Shown: positions 1 to 10,722 of the stretch, piece after piece
Layout of the letters: each line of letters starts with the position of its first letter
Position numbering within the stretch: the first letter of the stretch is position 1
Assembly (NCBI RefSeq): GCF_008370325.1
Contig: NZ_VNIP01000009.1
Span: forward strand, 62,001-126,000
Source: Martinezella tropici
GTDB taxonomy: Bacteria; Pseudomonadota; Alphaproteobacteria; Rhizobiales; Rhizobiaceae
Reading direction: 5' to 3'
Length of the DNA: 64,000 bases
Notes under the pieces: model-generated
What the model was told of the DNA's origin: nothing
Databases searched by the model: none
The model's input: the letters and a program-made list of their open reading frames with translations, nothing else
Translations under genes and position numbers: made by a program

Positions 1-435
1 CGCATCGACATCGACGGTGCAATCCTTTTCCTTGACCGTGACAGGCGTCGCGCCGGCGGCCATGATCTGGATCTTGTAGACCAGGAAGCCGTGCTCGGTG
101 ATGATGCCTTCGTCACCAGTGCCGAGATAGGTGTGGCAGAGCAGGCCGAGCAGCTCGTCCGAGCCGGCGCCGCAGAGGATGTTGGCCACATTCAGCCCAT
201 GCACATCGGCGATCGCCTGGCGCAATTCCTTGGCCTGTCCGTCCGGATAGCGCTCGAGATGCTCTGCAGCCCCGCGGAAGGCTTCAATCGCCTTGGGGCT
301 GGCGCCGAGCGGCGTCTCGTTCGAGGAGAGCTTGAACACGCGCGCAACGCCCGGCGCATGCTCCTTGCCCGGCACATAGGCAGCGATATCGAGAATGCCG
401 GGACGCGGGACGGGCTTGCTCATTTCCATGCTCAT
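1..435 (-). CDS. hisC: Histidinol-phosphate aminotransferase, N-terminal part
   Basis: This is the first 145 codons of a PLP-dependent class I/II aminotransferase that runs off the left edge. HisC transfers the amino group from glutamate to imidazole-acetol phosphate in histidine synthesis. The N-terminus reads [20 protein letters not shown], followed by [12 protein letters not shown] (the SNE..LG substrate and cofactor region of HisC), ERYPDG and [11 protein letters not shown], which binds PLP phosphate. The catalytic lysine lies outside the window. The start at 435 is the first of three closely spaced Met codons; the Met at 429 or 423 could also serve. Rhizobia often carry two hisC paralogues, so an aromatic aminotransferase role is possible. 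Confidence 0.85.
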   Translation of the reverse strand, partial: MSMEMSKPVPRPGILDIAAYVPGKEHAPGVARVFKLSSNETPLGASPKAIEAFRGAAEHLERYPDGQAKELRQAIADVHGLNVANILCGAGSDELLGLLCHTYLGTGDEGIITEHGFLVYKIQIMAAGATPVTVKEKDCTVDVDA

Positions 436-536
436 GGGATCGACCTTGGGAAGGACCGGAAAATTCCGGTTTATGACACCCCGTCGCATTAATGCGGATT
501 GACAAATTTGTCGAGTGTGCCGCCACGGCGAAAGCG

Positions 537-1280
537 TCACGCGCCATCACGCGTCGTCGGTATGCCGCGCGGTGCCAGCACCGGCACGAAGACTCGGCGC
601 GAGGCGCGAACGGCAACCGGCAGCCCCTGATAGAGCCGCTTCTGCGCCTCGACGATGATGACGCCGGAGAAAGCGGGCCAAAGGGTACGGCCGACCCGCT
701 CGAAAGCCCGGCGCAACCGCAGCACGGCGCGCAGCTTGGAGGGCGGGAAGAACAGCGCCTCGGCCGTCGCACCCGGCGTGAAATTGGTCTCGCGCAGCAG
801 CGACGTCAGCTGGCCGCGCGAATAGGGCCGGCCGGAGCCGAACGGCGTGTGCTCCATGCGCGCCCAGACGCCGCGGCGGTTCGGCACGGCAATGACAAGC
901 CGCCCACCCGGCGCCAGCACCCGCCAAAGCTCTTTCAAGGTCTCGCGCGGGCTTTCGGCGAATTCAAGCGAATGCACCATCAGCACGCGATCGATCGAAC
1001 TATCCGGCAACGGCAGCTCTTCATCGAAGACCAGCGCCGTCGACGAGGCCGAGCCCATTGGCCAGTTCACCGCGCCCTGCCCCGCCGGCATGAAGGCGAA
1101 GGTGCGCTCGGTATCGGCGCGGAAACGGTCGAGATAGGGAACGGCATAGCCGAGGCCGACAAGCCGCTCCTCCGGCATACGCGACCAGATGGAGGAAAGC
1201 GCCATGGCAATCGACTGCTCCGCCAAGCGACCGAGCTCGGAATGATAAAACTGGCGGAGATCGACAATATCGGTATGCAT
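537..1280 (-). CDS. Class I SAM-dependent methyltransferase
   Basis: A 247-residue cytoplasmic protein of the methyltransferase type 11 class; the substrate is unknown. After a divergent N-terminus it shows the strand-loop region [19 protein letters not shown] and then [20 protein letters not shown], the motif I-III pattern of the Rossmann fold, with the post-I acidic residue carried in the [10 protein letters not shown] segment. The start was placed at the ATG at 1280 ([12 protein letters not shown]) because the longer frame adds low-complexity residues and runs into gloB. It is divergent from gloB, with 89 bp between the starts. Its position beside hisC and gloB is consistent with rhizobial chromosomes, but no pathway link can be shown from sequence. 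Confidence 0.75.
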   Translation of the reverse strand: MHTDIVDLRQFYHSELGRLAEQSIAMALSSIWSRMPEERLVGLGYAVPYLDRFRADTERTFAFMPAGQGAVNWPMGSASSTALVFDEELPLPDSSIDRVLMVHSLEFAESPRETLKELWRVLAPGGRLVIAVPNRRGVWARMEHTPFGSGRPYSRGQLTSLLRETNFTPGATAEALFFPPSKLRAVLRLRRAFERVGRTLWPAFSGVIIVEAQKRLYQGLPVAVRASRRVFVPVLAPRGIPTTRDGA

Positions 1281-1369
1281 CGAAACAAATGTTATCAGCC
1301 GAACGTTGGACTTCAAGGCCGAACGGCTTACATTCTGTACCAACGGAAAAGACGAGGATGATTTCAATT

Positions 1370-2140
1370 ATGAAACCATTGGAATTAGAGATATTTATCT
1401 GCCGTTCCGACAATTACGGCGTCTTGGTCCACGATCCCGAAAGCGGCTTGACGGCATCGATCGACGCCCCGGAGGCGAATGCGATCCTGAAAGCGGCCGC
1501 GCGCCGCGGCTGGACGATCAGCCATATCCTGACGACCCATCATCACACCGATCATGTCGAGGGCAATCTGGCGCTGAAGGAGCAGTTCGGCTGCGAGATC
1601 ATCGGCCCGATCAACGAGGCCGTCGCCATTCCCGGCCTCGATCGCGCCGTCGCCGACGGCGATACGTTCGAGTTTGCCGGCCACACGGTCAATGTCATTG
1701 AAACGCCTGGCCACACCGCCGGCCATGTCTGTTATCACTTTGCCGACGACAAGCTGCTCTTTGCCGCCGACACGCTGTTTGCGCTGGGTTGCGGCCGCCT
1801 GTTTGAACGGCCGGCAACGGATATGTGGGCCTCGCTGCAGAAGCTTGCGGTTCTGCCGGATGAAACAGCCGTCTATTTCGGCCATGAATATACCCTCTCC
1901 AACGCCCGCTTCGCGCTGACCATCGATCCCACCAATGAGCGGCTGAAGGCGCGCGCCGCCGATATCGAGGCGTTGAGGACGGAAGGCAAGTTCACCATTC
2001 CGACGACACTGGCGTTGGAGAAGGAAACGAACCCGTTCCTGCGCGCAGCCGATCCCGCGATCCGCCGCCATCTTTTGATGGAAAGCCGCAGCAATGACGA
2101 GGTCTTTGCAGAGATCCGCAAGCGCAAGGATAATTTCTGA
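1370..2140 (+). CDS. gloB: Hydroxyacylglutathione hydrolase (glyoxalase II)
   Basis: A 256-residue metallo-beta-lactamase-fold enzyme that hydrolyses S-lactoylglutathione to lactate and glutathione, the second step of methylglyoxal detoxification. The metal-binding motif THHHTDH sits near residue 60, followed by [31 protein letters not shown] and [14 protein letters not shown], all hallmarks of GloB. The C-terminal part (NPFLRA..IRRHL) is the HAGH_C substrate-binding domain. The start at 1370 ([17 protein letters not shown]) matches the usual family start; an upstream in-frame ATG at 1358 has no spaced Shine-Dalgarno sequence. The stop overlaps the next gene's ATG, so the two are translationally coupled. 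Confidence 0.93.
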   Translation: MKPLELEIFICRSDNYGVLVHDPESGLTASIDAPEANAILKAAARRGWTISHILTTHHHTDHVEGNLALKEQFGCEIIGPINEAVAIPGLDRAVADGDTFEFAGHTVNVIETPGHTAGHVCYHFADDKLLFAADTLFALGCGRLFERPATDMWASLQKLAVLPDETAVYFGHEYTLSNARFALTIDPTNERLKARAADIEALRTEGKFTIPTTLALEKETNPFLRAADPAIRRHLLMESRSNDEVFAEIRKRKDNF

Positions 2141-2565
2141 TGCAGGCAAAGGAGATTATCGAAGCGCTTTCCATGCAGCGGCATCCCGAAGGCGGCTGGT
2201 ACGTGCAGACGTTTCGCGACGAAAGCGGCGGCGCACGCGGCCATTCAACGGCGATCTACTATCTGCTTGAGGCCGACGATCGCTCGCATTGGCATCGGGT
2301 GCACGATGCCGCCGAGGTCTGGCACTACTATGCCGGCGCACCGCTCGTCCTGCATCGCTCGGCCGACGGCAAGGCCAGTGAAAAGTTGGTTCTCGGCATC
2401 GACCTGGCAAAGGGCGAGCGCCCGCAGGCGATCATTCCGGCCAACTGGTGGCAGTCGGCCGAAAGCCTCGGACAATTCACGCTTGTCGGCTGCACGGTCG
2501 CGCCCGGCTTCGAATTTTCGAGCTTCGAGATGGCCGCCCCCGACTGGAAGCCCGCCTCAGGCTGA
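2140..2565 (+). CDS. DUF985 cupin-domain protein
   Basis: A 141-residue protein of the DUF985/cupin_5 family. Visible family features are MQRHPEGGWYVQTFRD, STAIYYLLEADDRSHWHRV, AEVWHYYAGAPLVLH, and NWWQSAESLG with VGCTVAPGFEFSSFE near the end. The fold is a small single-domain cupin beta-barrel; related proteins have been linked to sugar-nucleotide epimerisation, but no reaction is secure for this subgroup. The ATG overlaps the gloB stop by one base, giving a two-gene operon. It may contribute to carbonyl or sugar metabolism with gloB, which is inference from gene order only. Confidence 0.8.
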   Translation: MQAKEIIEALSMQRHPEGGWYVQTFRDESGGARGHSTAIYYLLEADDRSHWHRVHDAAEVWHYYAGAPLVLHRSADGKASEKLVLGIDLAKGERPQAIIPANWWQSAESLGQFTLVGCTVAPGFEFSSFEMAAPDWKPASG

Positions 2566-2630
2566 ACCTCCTTTACCTTTCATTGACATCACGCAGCATG
2601 CGGCCAGACGGCGCGCAGCACCAGCCTTGA

Positions 2631-3857
<1,227 letters not shown>

Positions 3858-3899
3858 CAGCCAGATTTGGCCGTAGACTCCTCATAAGTCTTGCTCGCC

Positions 3900-4004
3900 T
3901 GGAGCATTTCCGTGAAAAGCGCGAAGCGGTTTTCCGTTCGGAATGCGTAGCAAAACAAGAAGATAGAGCGTTTTTGCGATTCGAAGAAAAGCGAAAATGC
4001 TCCA
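3900..4004. repeat. RIME-like interspersed repeat, copy A
   Basis: About 105 bp with self-complementary ends (TGGAGCATTT and AAAATGCTCCA) and two internal stem-loops (GAAGCGGTTTTCCGTTCGGA and AGAGCGTTTTTGCGATTCGA regions). The same order of blocks recurs at 21553-21656, 26871-26970 and 56693-56796. Size and architecture fit the Rhizobium intergenic mosaic element class; the class name is from general knowledge and was not checked by search. It fills the gap between the esterase and the VOC gene. Confidence 0.75.
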
Positions 4005-4056
4005 GCTAGCAACTTTACGAGTTTAAGGCCCAAGCGACGCTCTGGAGAGGGGAAAC

Positions 4057-4494
4057 ATGGCACTCAAGCGGATGGACAACGTCGGAATCGTCGTCGAAGA
4101 CCTCGAAGGGACGATTGATTTCTTTCGCGAACTTGGTCTCGAGCTCGAAGGGCGGGCCACGATCGAAGGAGAATGGGCCGGGCGTATCACTGGACTGGGC
4201 GATCAGCGTGTCGAGATTGCCATGATGCGCACACCGGACGGCCAAAGCCGGCTCGAGCTCTCCCGCTTCCTCACGCCCCCTGTCGTCGCGGATCACCGCA
4301 ATGCTCCGGTCAACGCTCTCGGCTACCTCCGCGTCATGTTCGCCGTTGACGACGTCGACGAGACGCTTGAAAGGCTCCGCACGCACGGCGCGCAGCTCGT
4401 AGGCGAAGTAGTCCAGTATAAGGACGCGTATCGGCTCTGCTACATCCGCGGACCTGAAGGGCTTCTCATCGGACTCGCCCAAGAACTCAGCTGA
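4057..4494 (+). CDS. VOC-superfamily (glyoxalase/bleomycin-resistance) protein
   Basis: A 145-residue single VOC-fold protein built from two beta-alpha-beta-beta-beta units: MDNVGIVVEDLEGTIDFFRE then LGYLRVMFAVDDVDETLERL. Candidate metal ligands are sparse: the N-terminal strand carries N rather than the usual H, and the second half ends in IRGPEGLLIGLAQEL with the expected E. GAGAGGGG lies 4 bases before the ATG. Enzymatic activity is uncertain because two usual His ligands are not obvious. It may be a small-molecule binding or lyase-like protein. It sits alone between a repeat and a convergent exporter gene. Confidence 0.75.
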   Translation: MALKRMDNVGIVVEDLEGTIDFFRELGLELEGRATIEGEWAGRITGLGDQRVEIAMMRTPDGQSRLELSRFLTPPVVADHRNAPVNALGYLRVMFAVDDVDETLERLRTHGAQLVGEVVQYKDAYRLCYIRGPEGLLIGLAQELS

Positions 4495-4543
4495 ACGCAA
4501 TGCTGTGACAATGAGGAAGGAACTGGCTGCGACTGCGGCGGAG

Positions 4544-5443
4544 CTATTCCGCCGCTTCCGCCTGCGCCCCTTCAGCACGATCTTGGCGCAAGATCATACG
4601 ATGCGCGGCCAGCACGGCGCCGCCGGTAATCAGCAGACAGGCAAGCGCAATGCCCCAGCTCGGCGCGGCAAAGCCGAAAAGCGTCAGGATCAACGTCGAC
4701 AGCAGCGGTGCGGCATAGCTTGCCGCGCCGAGGATCTGGATATCGCCATTCTTGATGCCGTGGTCCCAGGCGTAGAAGGCTGCGCCCACCGGAAAAAGAC
4801 CCAGTCCGAGGACGGCAATCCACTGCGCCGCGTTCTCGGGCCAGATGGTCTCCTCCAGACCAAGGTGGCAGAAAAAGGAGAGAACCGCTGTCGCCAAGCA
4901 GAATATGGTAACGACATCGGTGGAAACGGCCTCGAAACGGCGCGTGATAAGCGAATAGCCGGACCAGGTGAAGGCGCAGAGAAAGGCGGCGCCGTAGCCG
5001 ACCGCATAGGCGCTCTCGAAGTGAAAACCGTTGCGGCCGACGATCAGAACCGTGCCCGCAAGCCCCATCAAGGCGCCCACGATATGATACCAGCGCAGCC
5101 GCTCGCCTGGCAGCAGCGCCGAGCCGACGACGATCAACAGCGGCCACAGATAGGCAATCAAGCCCGCCTCCACCGCTGGTGCATGGCGCAACGCGGTGAA
5201 ATAAAGGAAATGATAGCCGAACAGACCGGCAATGCCTGTAATCCAGACCTTGGCCGGCTGACGCAGGAGCTGCAGGCGTTCCGGTCTCAGCAGGAGCACG
5301 ACGATGCCGGGGATGCTGCCGATGGCAAAGCAGATGGCAAGCAACTGAAAGGGCGGCATCTTGCCGGAGGCCACCGTCAAAAGCGCCAGAAACGACCACA
5401 TCACAATGGCCGAAAAGCCCGTCAATGTCGCACGAAATTTCAT
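4544..5443 (-). CDS. DMT-superfamily exporter, YddG-like (aromatic amino acids)
   Basis: A 299-residue inner-membrane protein with about ten hydrophobic segments in two EamA repeats. The N-terminus (MKFRATLTGFSAIVMWSFLA, then LLTVASGKMPPFQLLAICFA) resembles YddG, the aromatic amino acid exporter of the drug/metabolite transporter superfamily. PWELSGYS-type signatures appear as FTWSGYSLITRRFE, and the second repeat has FPVGAAFYAWDHGIKNGDIQ, also YddG-like. The C-terminal tail is charged and cytoplasmic (DRAEGAQAEAAE). It is monocistronic and convergent with the VOC gene. The substrate class is inference from family resemblance. Confidence 0.8.
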   Translation of the reverse strand: MKFRATLTGFSAIVMWSFLALLTVASGKMPPFQLLAICFAIGSIPGIVVLLLRPERLQLLRQPAKVWITGIAGLFGYHFLYFTALRHAPAVEAGLIAYLWPLLIVVGSALLPGERLRWYHIVGALMGLAGTVLIVGRNGFHFESAYAVGYGAAFLCAFTWSGYSLITRRFEAVSTDVVTIFCLATAVLSFFCHLGLEETIWPENAAQWIAVLGLGLFPVGAAFYAWDHGIKNGDIQILGAASYAAPLLSTLILTLFGFAAPSWGIALACLLITGGAVLAAHRMILRQDRAEGAQAEAAE

Positions 5444-5483
5444 CGCTGCCCCCAGCTTGTCGCCGCGGACATCTCCTGCCCGC

Positions 5484-5545
5484 TAAAGCAATCTTACGAA
5501 AAATGCACAGCAGTTTTCCACCAGCAATTGCGTAGGAATAATGGT
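5484..5545. repeat. Degenerate RIME-like half element
   Basis: The stretch aligns by eye with the first half of the copy at 21553: AAGCAATCTTACGAAAAATG, then CAGCAGTTTTCCACCAGCAA and TTGCGTA. The second half is not recognisable, so this looks like an eroded or truncated copy. Confidence 0.35.
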
Positions 5546-5583
5546 GAGAACCGTCAAGCGTTTCTGTGAAGCAGCAGCGTGGT

Positions 5584-6360
5584 CTAGCTGCCGTATTTTA
5601 CGGCCGTAATCGTCACGGTCCCGTATTGCGTCGGTATGCGGACGTAGACGGGAGCGTAAACATTCATGGTGTCGGCCTTGGCAAACCAGATCTCCATGCC
5701 GTCGCTCTTGGCAAGGTAGAGGTAGTCCTTGCGCGTGCTCTTATAGCCGCTCTTTGGCGTGAACCGCACGCCGCAGGCAACCGTCTTGCCCTTGAAGCCT
5801 TCAGTCGAGAACGGGTGAGATCCTTTCGGCGACAGCTTCAAATCCATCCGCATCTCGCCATCGAACACGGCCAGCGTCTGATTGCAGAGGTCGAGGCTGG
5901 GCGTGATCGGAAAGATCATGCCGGAAATCGGATCGAGCACGGATTTCAGGTCGCCTTCCGTGATGGGAACCCAGGTGTCCGGTCGTTCCGGTTCGGGCGT
6001 GATCGTGTTCGACGTCACATTGCCGTTGGTATAGGCGACATCGTAAGTGCGCTCCCTCTTACCGCTCTTGTAGAAAAGCGTGTAGTGCGTCGCCTGCAGC
6101 TTGCTGTCGTTGACGACGCCGGTCACATCAGTCCTGGCGTCGATGGAGGTGACGAGATCGGCAAGGCCCGCGGACGTGATATCGCCGCGGATAGTGAACT
6201 GCTTGCCGGTGACTTCCGTTTTGAAATCCGCCCTGGCGATCGGCAGGCCGGCCAGCGAAACGCGATAGCGCGTTTCATGCCGCAGCACATCGGCCAATGC
6301 CATCGACGGCATCGACGCGACGATCGCTGAAATGAGAAGCCACTTCCGAATTTGAACCAT
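5584..6360 (-). CDS. DUF3108 periplasmic protein
   Basis: A 258-residue protein starting at the ATG at 6360 (MVQIRKWLLISAIVASMPSM), which gives a typical cleaved signal peptide ending ALA|D; GAAGG lies 8 bases upstream. The rest matches the DUF3108 pattern: ETRYRVSLAGLPIARADFKT, then YTLFYKSGKRERTYDVAYTNG, CGVRFTPKSGYKSTRKDYLY and a last beta-rich segment YVRIPTQYGTVTITAVKY. The family is predicted to be beta-rich and periplasmic, and its function is unknown. In many alphaproteobacteria it sits next to rpmB, as it does here in divergent orientation. Confidence 0.8.
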   Translation of the reverse strand: MVQIRKWLLISAIVASMPSMALADVLRHETRYRVSLAGLPIARADFKTEVTGKQFTIRGDITSAGLADLVTSIDARTDVTGVVNDSKLQATHYTLFYKSGKRERTYDVAYTNGNVTSNTITPEPERPDTWVPITEGDLKSVLDPISGMIFPITPSLDLCNQTLAVFDGEMRMDLKLSPKGSHPFSTEGFKGKTVACGVRFTPKSGYKSTRKDYLYLAKSDGMEIWFAKADTMNVYAPVYVRIPTQYGTVTITAVKYGS

Positions 6361-6474
6361 GATCAAGGCCTTCAACGAGGATCAGGCAAGTTATATAGTT
6401 GCTTTGCTCGCCTGCTGCGAGCGTCAGACAACAGCAGCTTTTTGACGGAATTGCGGGAAAAGACAAGGTTTGGC

Positions 6475-6503
6475 TTGACGCGGCCGGCCTCTCTGACTAT
6501 AGA
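6475..6503 (+). promoter_or_regulatory. Probable sigma-70 promoter of rpmB
   Basis: TTGACG (6475-6480), a 17-bp spacer and TATAGA (6498-6503) lie about 95 bases before the L28 start. This is the best housekeeping-type promoter match in the window and suits a highly expressed ribosomal protein gene. Confidence 0.6.
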
Positions 6504-6598
6504 ACCGCAACTTTCCAATTATGGCCTGTTGGATTGCGCGTCGGGCTTTGCCCGAGACGTCTATCCGATGGCCGAGAAAAACAAAAAGTAGGTGTACC

Positions 6599-6901
6599 AT
6601 GTCCCGCATGTGCGAATTGACCGGCAAGGCCGTCCTCGTGGGCAACAATGTCAGCCACGCCAACAACAAGACCAAGCGTCGGTTCCTGCCGAACCTCTGC
6701 CAGGTTACTCTGATCTCCGACGTTCTCGGCCAGCGTTACCGCCTGCGCGTTTCCGCTGCAGCGCTCCGCTCGGTCGAACATCGTGGCGGTCTGGACGCTT
6801 TCCTCATCAAGGCAAGCGAAAACGAACTCAGCATGCGCGCACGCCTGCTGCGTCGTCAGATCGTCAAGAAGTCCGCTGAAGCTGCAGTCGCTGCTGCCTA
6901 A
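6599..6901 (+). CDS. rpmB: 50S ribosomal protein L28
   Basis: A 100-residue L28, a structural protein of the large ribosomal subunit. It starts [20 protein letters not shown] and continues with [20 protein letters not shown] and [22 protein letters not shown], the conserved L28 body, with the basic C-terminal extension common in alphaproteobacteria ([21 protein letters not shown] region). AGGTG lies 6 bases before the ATG. An upstream extension of the frame has no family similarity. A promoter lies at 6475-6503 and a hairpin with a T run follows at 6934. Confidence 0.97.
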   Translation: MSRMCELTGKAVLVGNNVSHANNKTKRRFLPNLCQVTLISDVLGQRYRLRVSAAALRSVEHRGGLDAFLIKASENELSMRARLLRRQIVKKSAEAAVAAA

Positions 6902-6933
6902 GCTCTAGCGCTTCGCGATATCATACGGGCTAG

Positions 6934-6969
6934 AAGGCTTGCACGGATCATCTCCGGACAAGCCTTTTT
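6934..6969 (+). terminator. Rho-independent terminator after rpmB
   Basis: AAGGCTTG (6934-6941) pairs with CAAGCCTT (6959-6966), and the stem runs straight into TTTTT. It ends the rpmB transcript and leaves the next gene with its own signals. Confidence 0.75.
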
Positions 6970-7015
6970 CCATGTCCGGTTTCCTTCAACTGGTGGCATC
7001 ACCCAGGATAAAAAA

Positions 7016-7651
7016 ATGCTGACGGCACGCCATACCATTATCTATGTTTTGCTGATGACGCTGGTCGTCGTCGCCTCCAATATCCTCGTGCAGTATCCGC
7101 TGCAGGCCACGCTCGCCGGCATCAATCTTGCGGATATCCTCACCTGGGGCGCCTTCACCTATCCGGTCGCCTTCCTCATTACCGATCTGACCAACCGCCA
7201 GTTCGGCCCGAAGGCCGCGCGCAAGGTTGTCTTTGCCGGTTTCGTCGTCGGCGTCGCCCTGTCCTTCTATACGGCGCAGCCGCGCATCGCGATCGCTTCC
7301 GGTTCGGCCTATCTCGCCGGCCAGTTGCTCGATATCTCGGTCTTCAACCGCCTGCGACGCATGGCCTGGTGGCGTGCTCCACTGTTCGGCTCGCTCATCG
7401 GCTCGATGCTCGATACGTTGATCTTCTTCTCCTTCGCCTTCGCGCCCTTCTTCGTCTTCTTCGGACCGAACGATCCCTTCGCGATCGAATGGGCTCCGGT
7501 CCTCGGCGCTTTCTCTTCGTCAGCGCCGCGCTGGATCTCCTGGGCCATCGGCGATTTCGCGGTCAAGACGACCGTCGGCCTCGTCATGCTGCTGCCCTAC
7601 GGCGCATTGATGAATGTGCTGAAGCCGATGTCGCAGGCTCCGACCGCTTGA
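7016..7651 (+). CDS. Queuosine precursor transporter (YhhQ/VUT family)
   Basis: A 211-residue inner-membrane protein with about six hydrophobic helices. Family features are VVVASNILVQYPL, ADILTWGAFTYPVAFLITDL with TNRQFGPKAARKVVFAGF just after, SGSAYLAGQLLDISVFNRL, and a last segment WAIGDFAVKTTVGLVMLLPY. YhhQ in E. coli imports queuosine precursors (preQ0/preQ1) for tRNA modification. The name rests on family resemblance. The ATG at 7016 follows an A-rich stretch with no strong Shine-Dalgarno sequence. It is probably monocistronic. Confidence 0.85.
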   Translation: MLTARHTIIYVLLMTLVVVASNILVQYPLQATLAGINLADILTWGAFTYPVAFLITDLTNRQFGPKAARKVVFAGFVVGVALSFYTAQPRIAIASGSAYLAGQLLDISVFNRLRRMAWWRAPLFGSLIGSMLDTLIFFSFAFAPFFVFFGPNDPFAIEWAPVLGAFSSSAPRWISWAIGDFAVKTTVGLVMLLPYGALMNVLKPMSQAPTA

Positions 7652-7697
7652 CGGAGATGATTCGAAGCGCGCCGGCATCGGTGCGCGACGACATGTT

Positions 7698-8786
7698 TCA
7701 GTTCTGGCTGAGAAGATTTTCGTCGTGCAGGCGAAATTCCAGCATCAGGCTGCGCTGCAGGATCGAATGATTGTCATCCGAGACCAGGATGAGATGCAGG
7801 GAGCCATCGGCGGCGCGGAAGACGTCTATGCCCTCCATATTATCGATCTGATCTCTGCTCCCCGCCTCGAAGATCACATTACCGTCCACAACGGCGCCCG
7901 GCTTGATATCCGCGCCGGCGATGCGGCGGATACGCACGCCAAGGCCATGTATCAGCCCGAAACGCCGCTCTAGCAGCAACAGATCCCCGTCGGGCAAGAA
8001 GACGCCGTCGCTGACACCGAAGTCGCCATAATGCCGAACGGCAAACCGGCCCTGGAGCGGCCCATCCAGGACGGCGGCCAGCATGTTGCCCTGATCGTCC
8101 AGACTGTCTTCCGCAACGACGACGGCGCCTCCCGCAAGCGGGCTCGACTTTGGCGCGATCATCAGCGCCTCGAGGCTGCGATTGGCGCGCAGCTGCCCTC
8201 TCGGGATCGGCAGTGGGATGGTGCCGTCAGGCGGCGAAATCTCGAAGCCCGGATCGGGATAGATATCGACACGATGATATTGCTCGTAGCTGACAAGGAC
8301 GTGGTCGCCGCGCAACGCCAGCCCCTCGGCATCCAAATCCCCTTTACCGGTATCTGTTCCGCCGTCACGGTCGATCATCGGCGAGATCCGCACATCACCG
8401 ATGCCCTTCAACCGGCCCGCCTCGTCACGCTCGACAGCGCCGGTGAGCCAGTGGCCGGTATCGAGCACCGAGATGAAATGCCGTTGGTCGGGGCGAAAGC
8501 GAATGGCCGAGATGGCGCCGAGAAGCGGATTATCCGAACTGAGCTCAAGACCGCCGAGGAACTCCAGCGCACCAAAGCGTGATTGATCGGAACCGGAGCT
8601 GAAGGTAGAAATCAACCTTGCCTGAATGGCAGCGGGACCGGCCTCGTCGGGATCGCTTGCGAAACTGCAGCCGGCGAGCAGGCCGGCAAGCGCGGCTATC
8701 ACGCAGGCGGATCTCCCAGCGGCCAGCAAGCCCCCAGAGCCGGCGGCGCCGGATGGAGAGGGCACCGGCCATAAGGCCGATGCCAT
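7698..8786 (-). CDS. Esterase-like phytase-family lipoprotein
   Basis: A 362-residue exported protein of the 'esterase-like activity of phytase' family, predicted beta-propeller. After an Ala/Gly-rich leader comes CVIAALAGLLAGCSF, a lipobox whose Cys would be lipidated; so it is probably a lipoprotein. Family features: FGALEFLGGLELSSDNPLLG, ISAIRFRPDQRHFISVLDTG, LDAEGLALRGDHVLVSYEQY and DNMEGIDVFRAADGSLHLIL with VSDDNHS next. The ATG at 8786 gives an unusually long pre-lipobox segment, so an internal GTG or TTG start nearer the hydrophobic core is possible. It lies 17 bp after cobT on the same strand. Confidence 0.75.
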   Translation of the reverse strand: MASALWPVPSPSGAAGSGGLLAAGRSACVIAALAGLLAGCSFASDPDEAGPAAIQARLISTFSSGSDQSRFGALEFLGGLELSSDNPLLGAISAIRFRPDQRHFISVLDTGHWLTGAVERDEAGRLKGIGDVRISPMIDRDGGTDTGKGDLDAEGLALRGDHVLVSYEQYHRVDIYPDPGFEISPPDGTIPLPIPRGQLRANRSLEALMIAPKSSPLAGGAVVVAEDSLDDQGNMLAAVLDGPLQGRFAVRHYGDFGVSDGVFLPDGDLLLLERRFGLIHGLGVRIRRIAGADIKPGAVVDGNVIFEAGSRDQIDNMEGIDVFRAADGSLHLILVSDDNHSILQRSLMLEFRLHDENLLSQN

Positions 8787-8803
8787 GGGACGCCGAAGCG
8801 GGC

Positions 8804-10705
8804 TCAGCTGGCGCGGCGCATGCGCGAGCGCGGCATGCTCGTCTGATCTTCGAACAGCGAGGCAAGCTGCTCCGTCATCGCTCCGGCCAATTCGTCGGCA
8901 TCGACGATGGTGACGGCGCGACGATAATAGCGCGTCACGTCATGGCCGATGCCGATCGCCAGCAATTCCACCGGCGAACGCGTCTCGATCTGATCGATCA
9001 CCGCGCGCAAATGCCGCTCCAGGTAATTGCCCGGATTGACCGACAGCGTGGAATCATCGACCGGCGCACCATCCGAGATCATCATCAGGATACGGCGCTG
9101 CTCGCGGCGTCCGAGCAGGCGGTTATGCGCCCATATCAGCGCCTCGCCGTCGATATTCTCCTTGAGCAGGCCTTCGCGCATCATCAGCCCAAGATTGCTG
9201 CGAGAGCGTCTATAGGGCTCGTCGGCGGACTTGTAGATGATGTGGCGCAGGTCGTTCAGCCGGCCCGGTGTCTGCGGCTTGCCGCTGGCAAGCCACTTCT
9301 CGCGCGCCTGACCGCCCTTCCAGGCCTTGGTGGTGAAGCCGAGGATTTCGACCTTCACGCCGCAGCGCTCCAGCGTGCGCGCCAGGATGTCGGCGCAGGA
9401 GGCGGCAACCGTGATCGGCCGTCCGCGCATCGAGCCGGAATTGTCGATCAGCAGCGTCACGACCGTATCGCGGAACTGCGTGTCGCGCTCCATCTTGAAG
9501 GACAGCGCCTGCGTCGGGTCGATGATCAGGCGCGGCAGGCGGGCCGGATCGAGATAACCTTCTTCCAGATCGAAGTCCCAGGAACGGTTCTGCTGCGCCA
9601 TCAGGCGACGCTGCAGACGGTTGGCAAGCCGGCCAACGGCACCCTGCAGATGCGCAAGCTGCTTGTCGAGGAAGGCGCGCAGGCGTTCGAGTTCCGCCAC
9701 GTCGCACAGTTCCTGTGCCGTCGTGGTCTCGTCGAACTCCTCGGTATAGACGTGATAGTCGACCTTCTCGTTGAAATCCGCGAAGGGCGTGTTCGGACGG
9801 CGGGTTTCGCCCGGCGTTTCCGAGTCTTCATCACCCTCTTCGCTCATGTCGTCGTCGGAGATTTCGCCGCCGTCTTCGGTCGCGCCGTCGTCCATCTGCT
9901 CGTCGGAGGCTTCGCTGTCCTCCGCCGGTGCCGCATCGGAACCTTCGTCTTCCTTGACGTCGTCGTTATCCTGGTCTTCGCCGTTCGGCTTGTCCTCTTC
10001 GCTCGGCTGCTCATCGCTGTCGGGCTCGGACTGTTCGTCGCCATATTCCTCGGCCATTTCCATGGCCGTCAGAATGTTGCGTACGACACGGGCAAAACTC
10101 TGCTGGTCGTTGATGGTCGAGAGCAGGTTCTCGAGTTGACCGCCGGTCTTTTCCTCGATGAAGGGGCGCCAGAGATCGAGCACCTTGCCGGCGCTTTCCG
10201 GCGGTTTCTGGCCGGTCAACTTCTCGCGCACGATCATCGCCATGGCTTCGCCGACCGGCGCATCCTCGCGCCGTTCGATGCCGGAGAAATTCGCCTTGGC
10301 GTATTTCTCCGTATTCATCGAGTTGATGTTGGCGGCAACACCGCTCATGCGCAGCGAGCCGATCGATTCGACGCGCGCCTGCTCGACCGCATCGAAGATC
10401 GAGCGGGCGTCGGCGCCCTGCGGCGCCATGACGGCATGCACGCGGGCATCGTGACAGGCAAGCCGAAGGGCCATCGAATCGCCGAGGCCCCGCGTCACCG
10501 CAAGCTCGTGCAGCGTCGGCCGTTTCGAAAGCTCCGGCAAGCGGATGCGCTCGCCGGTCATGCCCGGGCGTTCATTGGCAAAGGCCACCTCGACCTCGGC
10601 ATCGCCGGCGATCGAGCGGACACAGCCGGTGATCGCCCGGCGCAACGGCTCCATGTCCACCGGAGCACCCGGCTTCGCTTTGGAATTATCTCCGCGACCT
10701 GACAT
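8804..10705 (-). CDS. cobT: Aerobic cobaltochelatase subunit CobT
   Basis: A 633-residue protein. CobN, CobS and CobT together insert cobalt into hydrogenobyrinic acid a,c-diamide in the aerobic vitamin B12 pathway. CobT is the MIDAS-bearing partner of the AAA+ subunit CobS. The N-terminal domain ([20 protein letters not shown]) is followed by a strongly acidic linker at about residues 230-310 (runs of D/E such as [19 protein letters not shown]) and a C-terminal von Willebrand A-like domain with [14 protein letters not shown], the DxSxS MIDAS motif beginning near residue 421. The start at 10705 ([14 protein letters not shown]) gives the usual family length. cobS lies 17 bp upstream in the same operon; cobN is not in the window. 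Confidence 0.95.
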   Translation of the reverse strand: MSGRGDNSKAKPGAPVDMEPLRRAITGCVRSIAGDAEVEVAFANERPGMTGERIRLPELSKRPTLHELAVTRGLGDSMALRLACHDARVHAVMAPQGADARSIFDAVEQARVESIGSLRMSGVAANINSMNTEKYAKANFSGIERREDAPVGEAMAMIVREKLTGQKPPESAGKVLDLWRPFIEEKTGGQLENLLSTINDQQSFARVVRNILTAMEMAEEYGDEQSEPDSDEQPSEEDKPNGEDQDNDDVKEDEGSDAAPAEDSEASDEQMDDGATEDGGEISDDDMSEEGDEDSETPGETRRPNTPFADFNEKVDYHVYTEEFDETTTAQELCDVAELERLRAFLDKQLAHLQGAVGRLANRLQRRLMAQQNRSWDFDLEEGYLDPARLPRLIIDPTQALSFKMERDTQFRDTVVTLLIDNSGSMRGRPITVAASCADILARTLERCGVKVEILGFTTKAWKGGQAREKWLASGKPQTPGRLNDLRHIIYKSADEPYRRSRSNLGLMMREGLLKENIDGEALIWAHNRLLGRREQRRILMMISDGAPVDDSTLSVNPGNYLERHLRAVIDQIETRSPVELLAIGIGHDVTRYYRRAVTIVDADELAGAMTEQLASLFEDQTSMPRSRMRRAS

Positions 10706-10722
10706 GATGTGTCGGCTTTTCC

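Noticed and set aside
8618..10702. A 694-codon open frame on the plus strand opposite cobT
   Set aside because: It mirrors the codon structure of cobT in high-GC DNA, is rich in Arg, His and Asp with no domain pattern, and cobT is certain.
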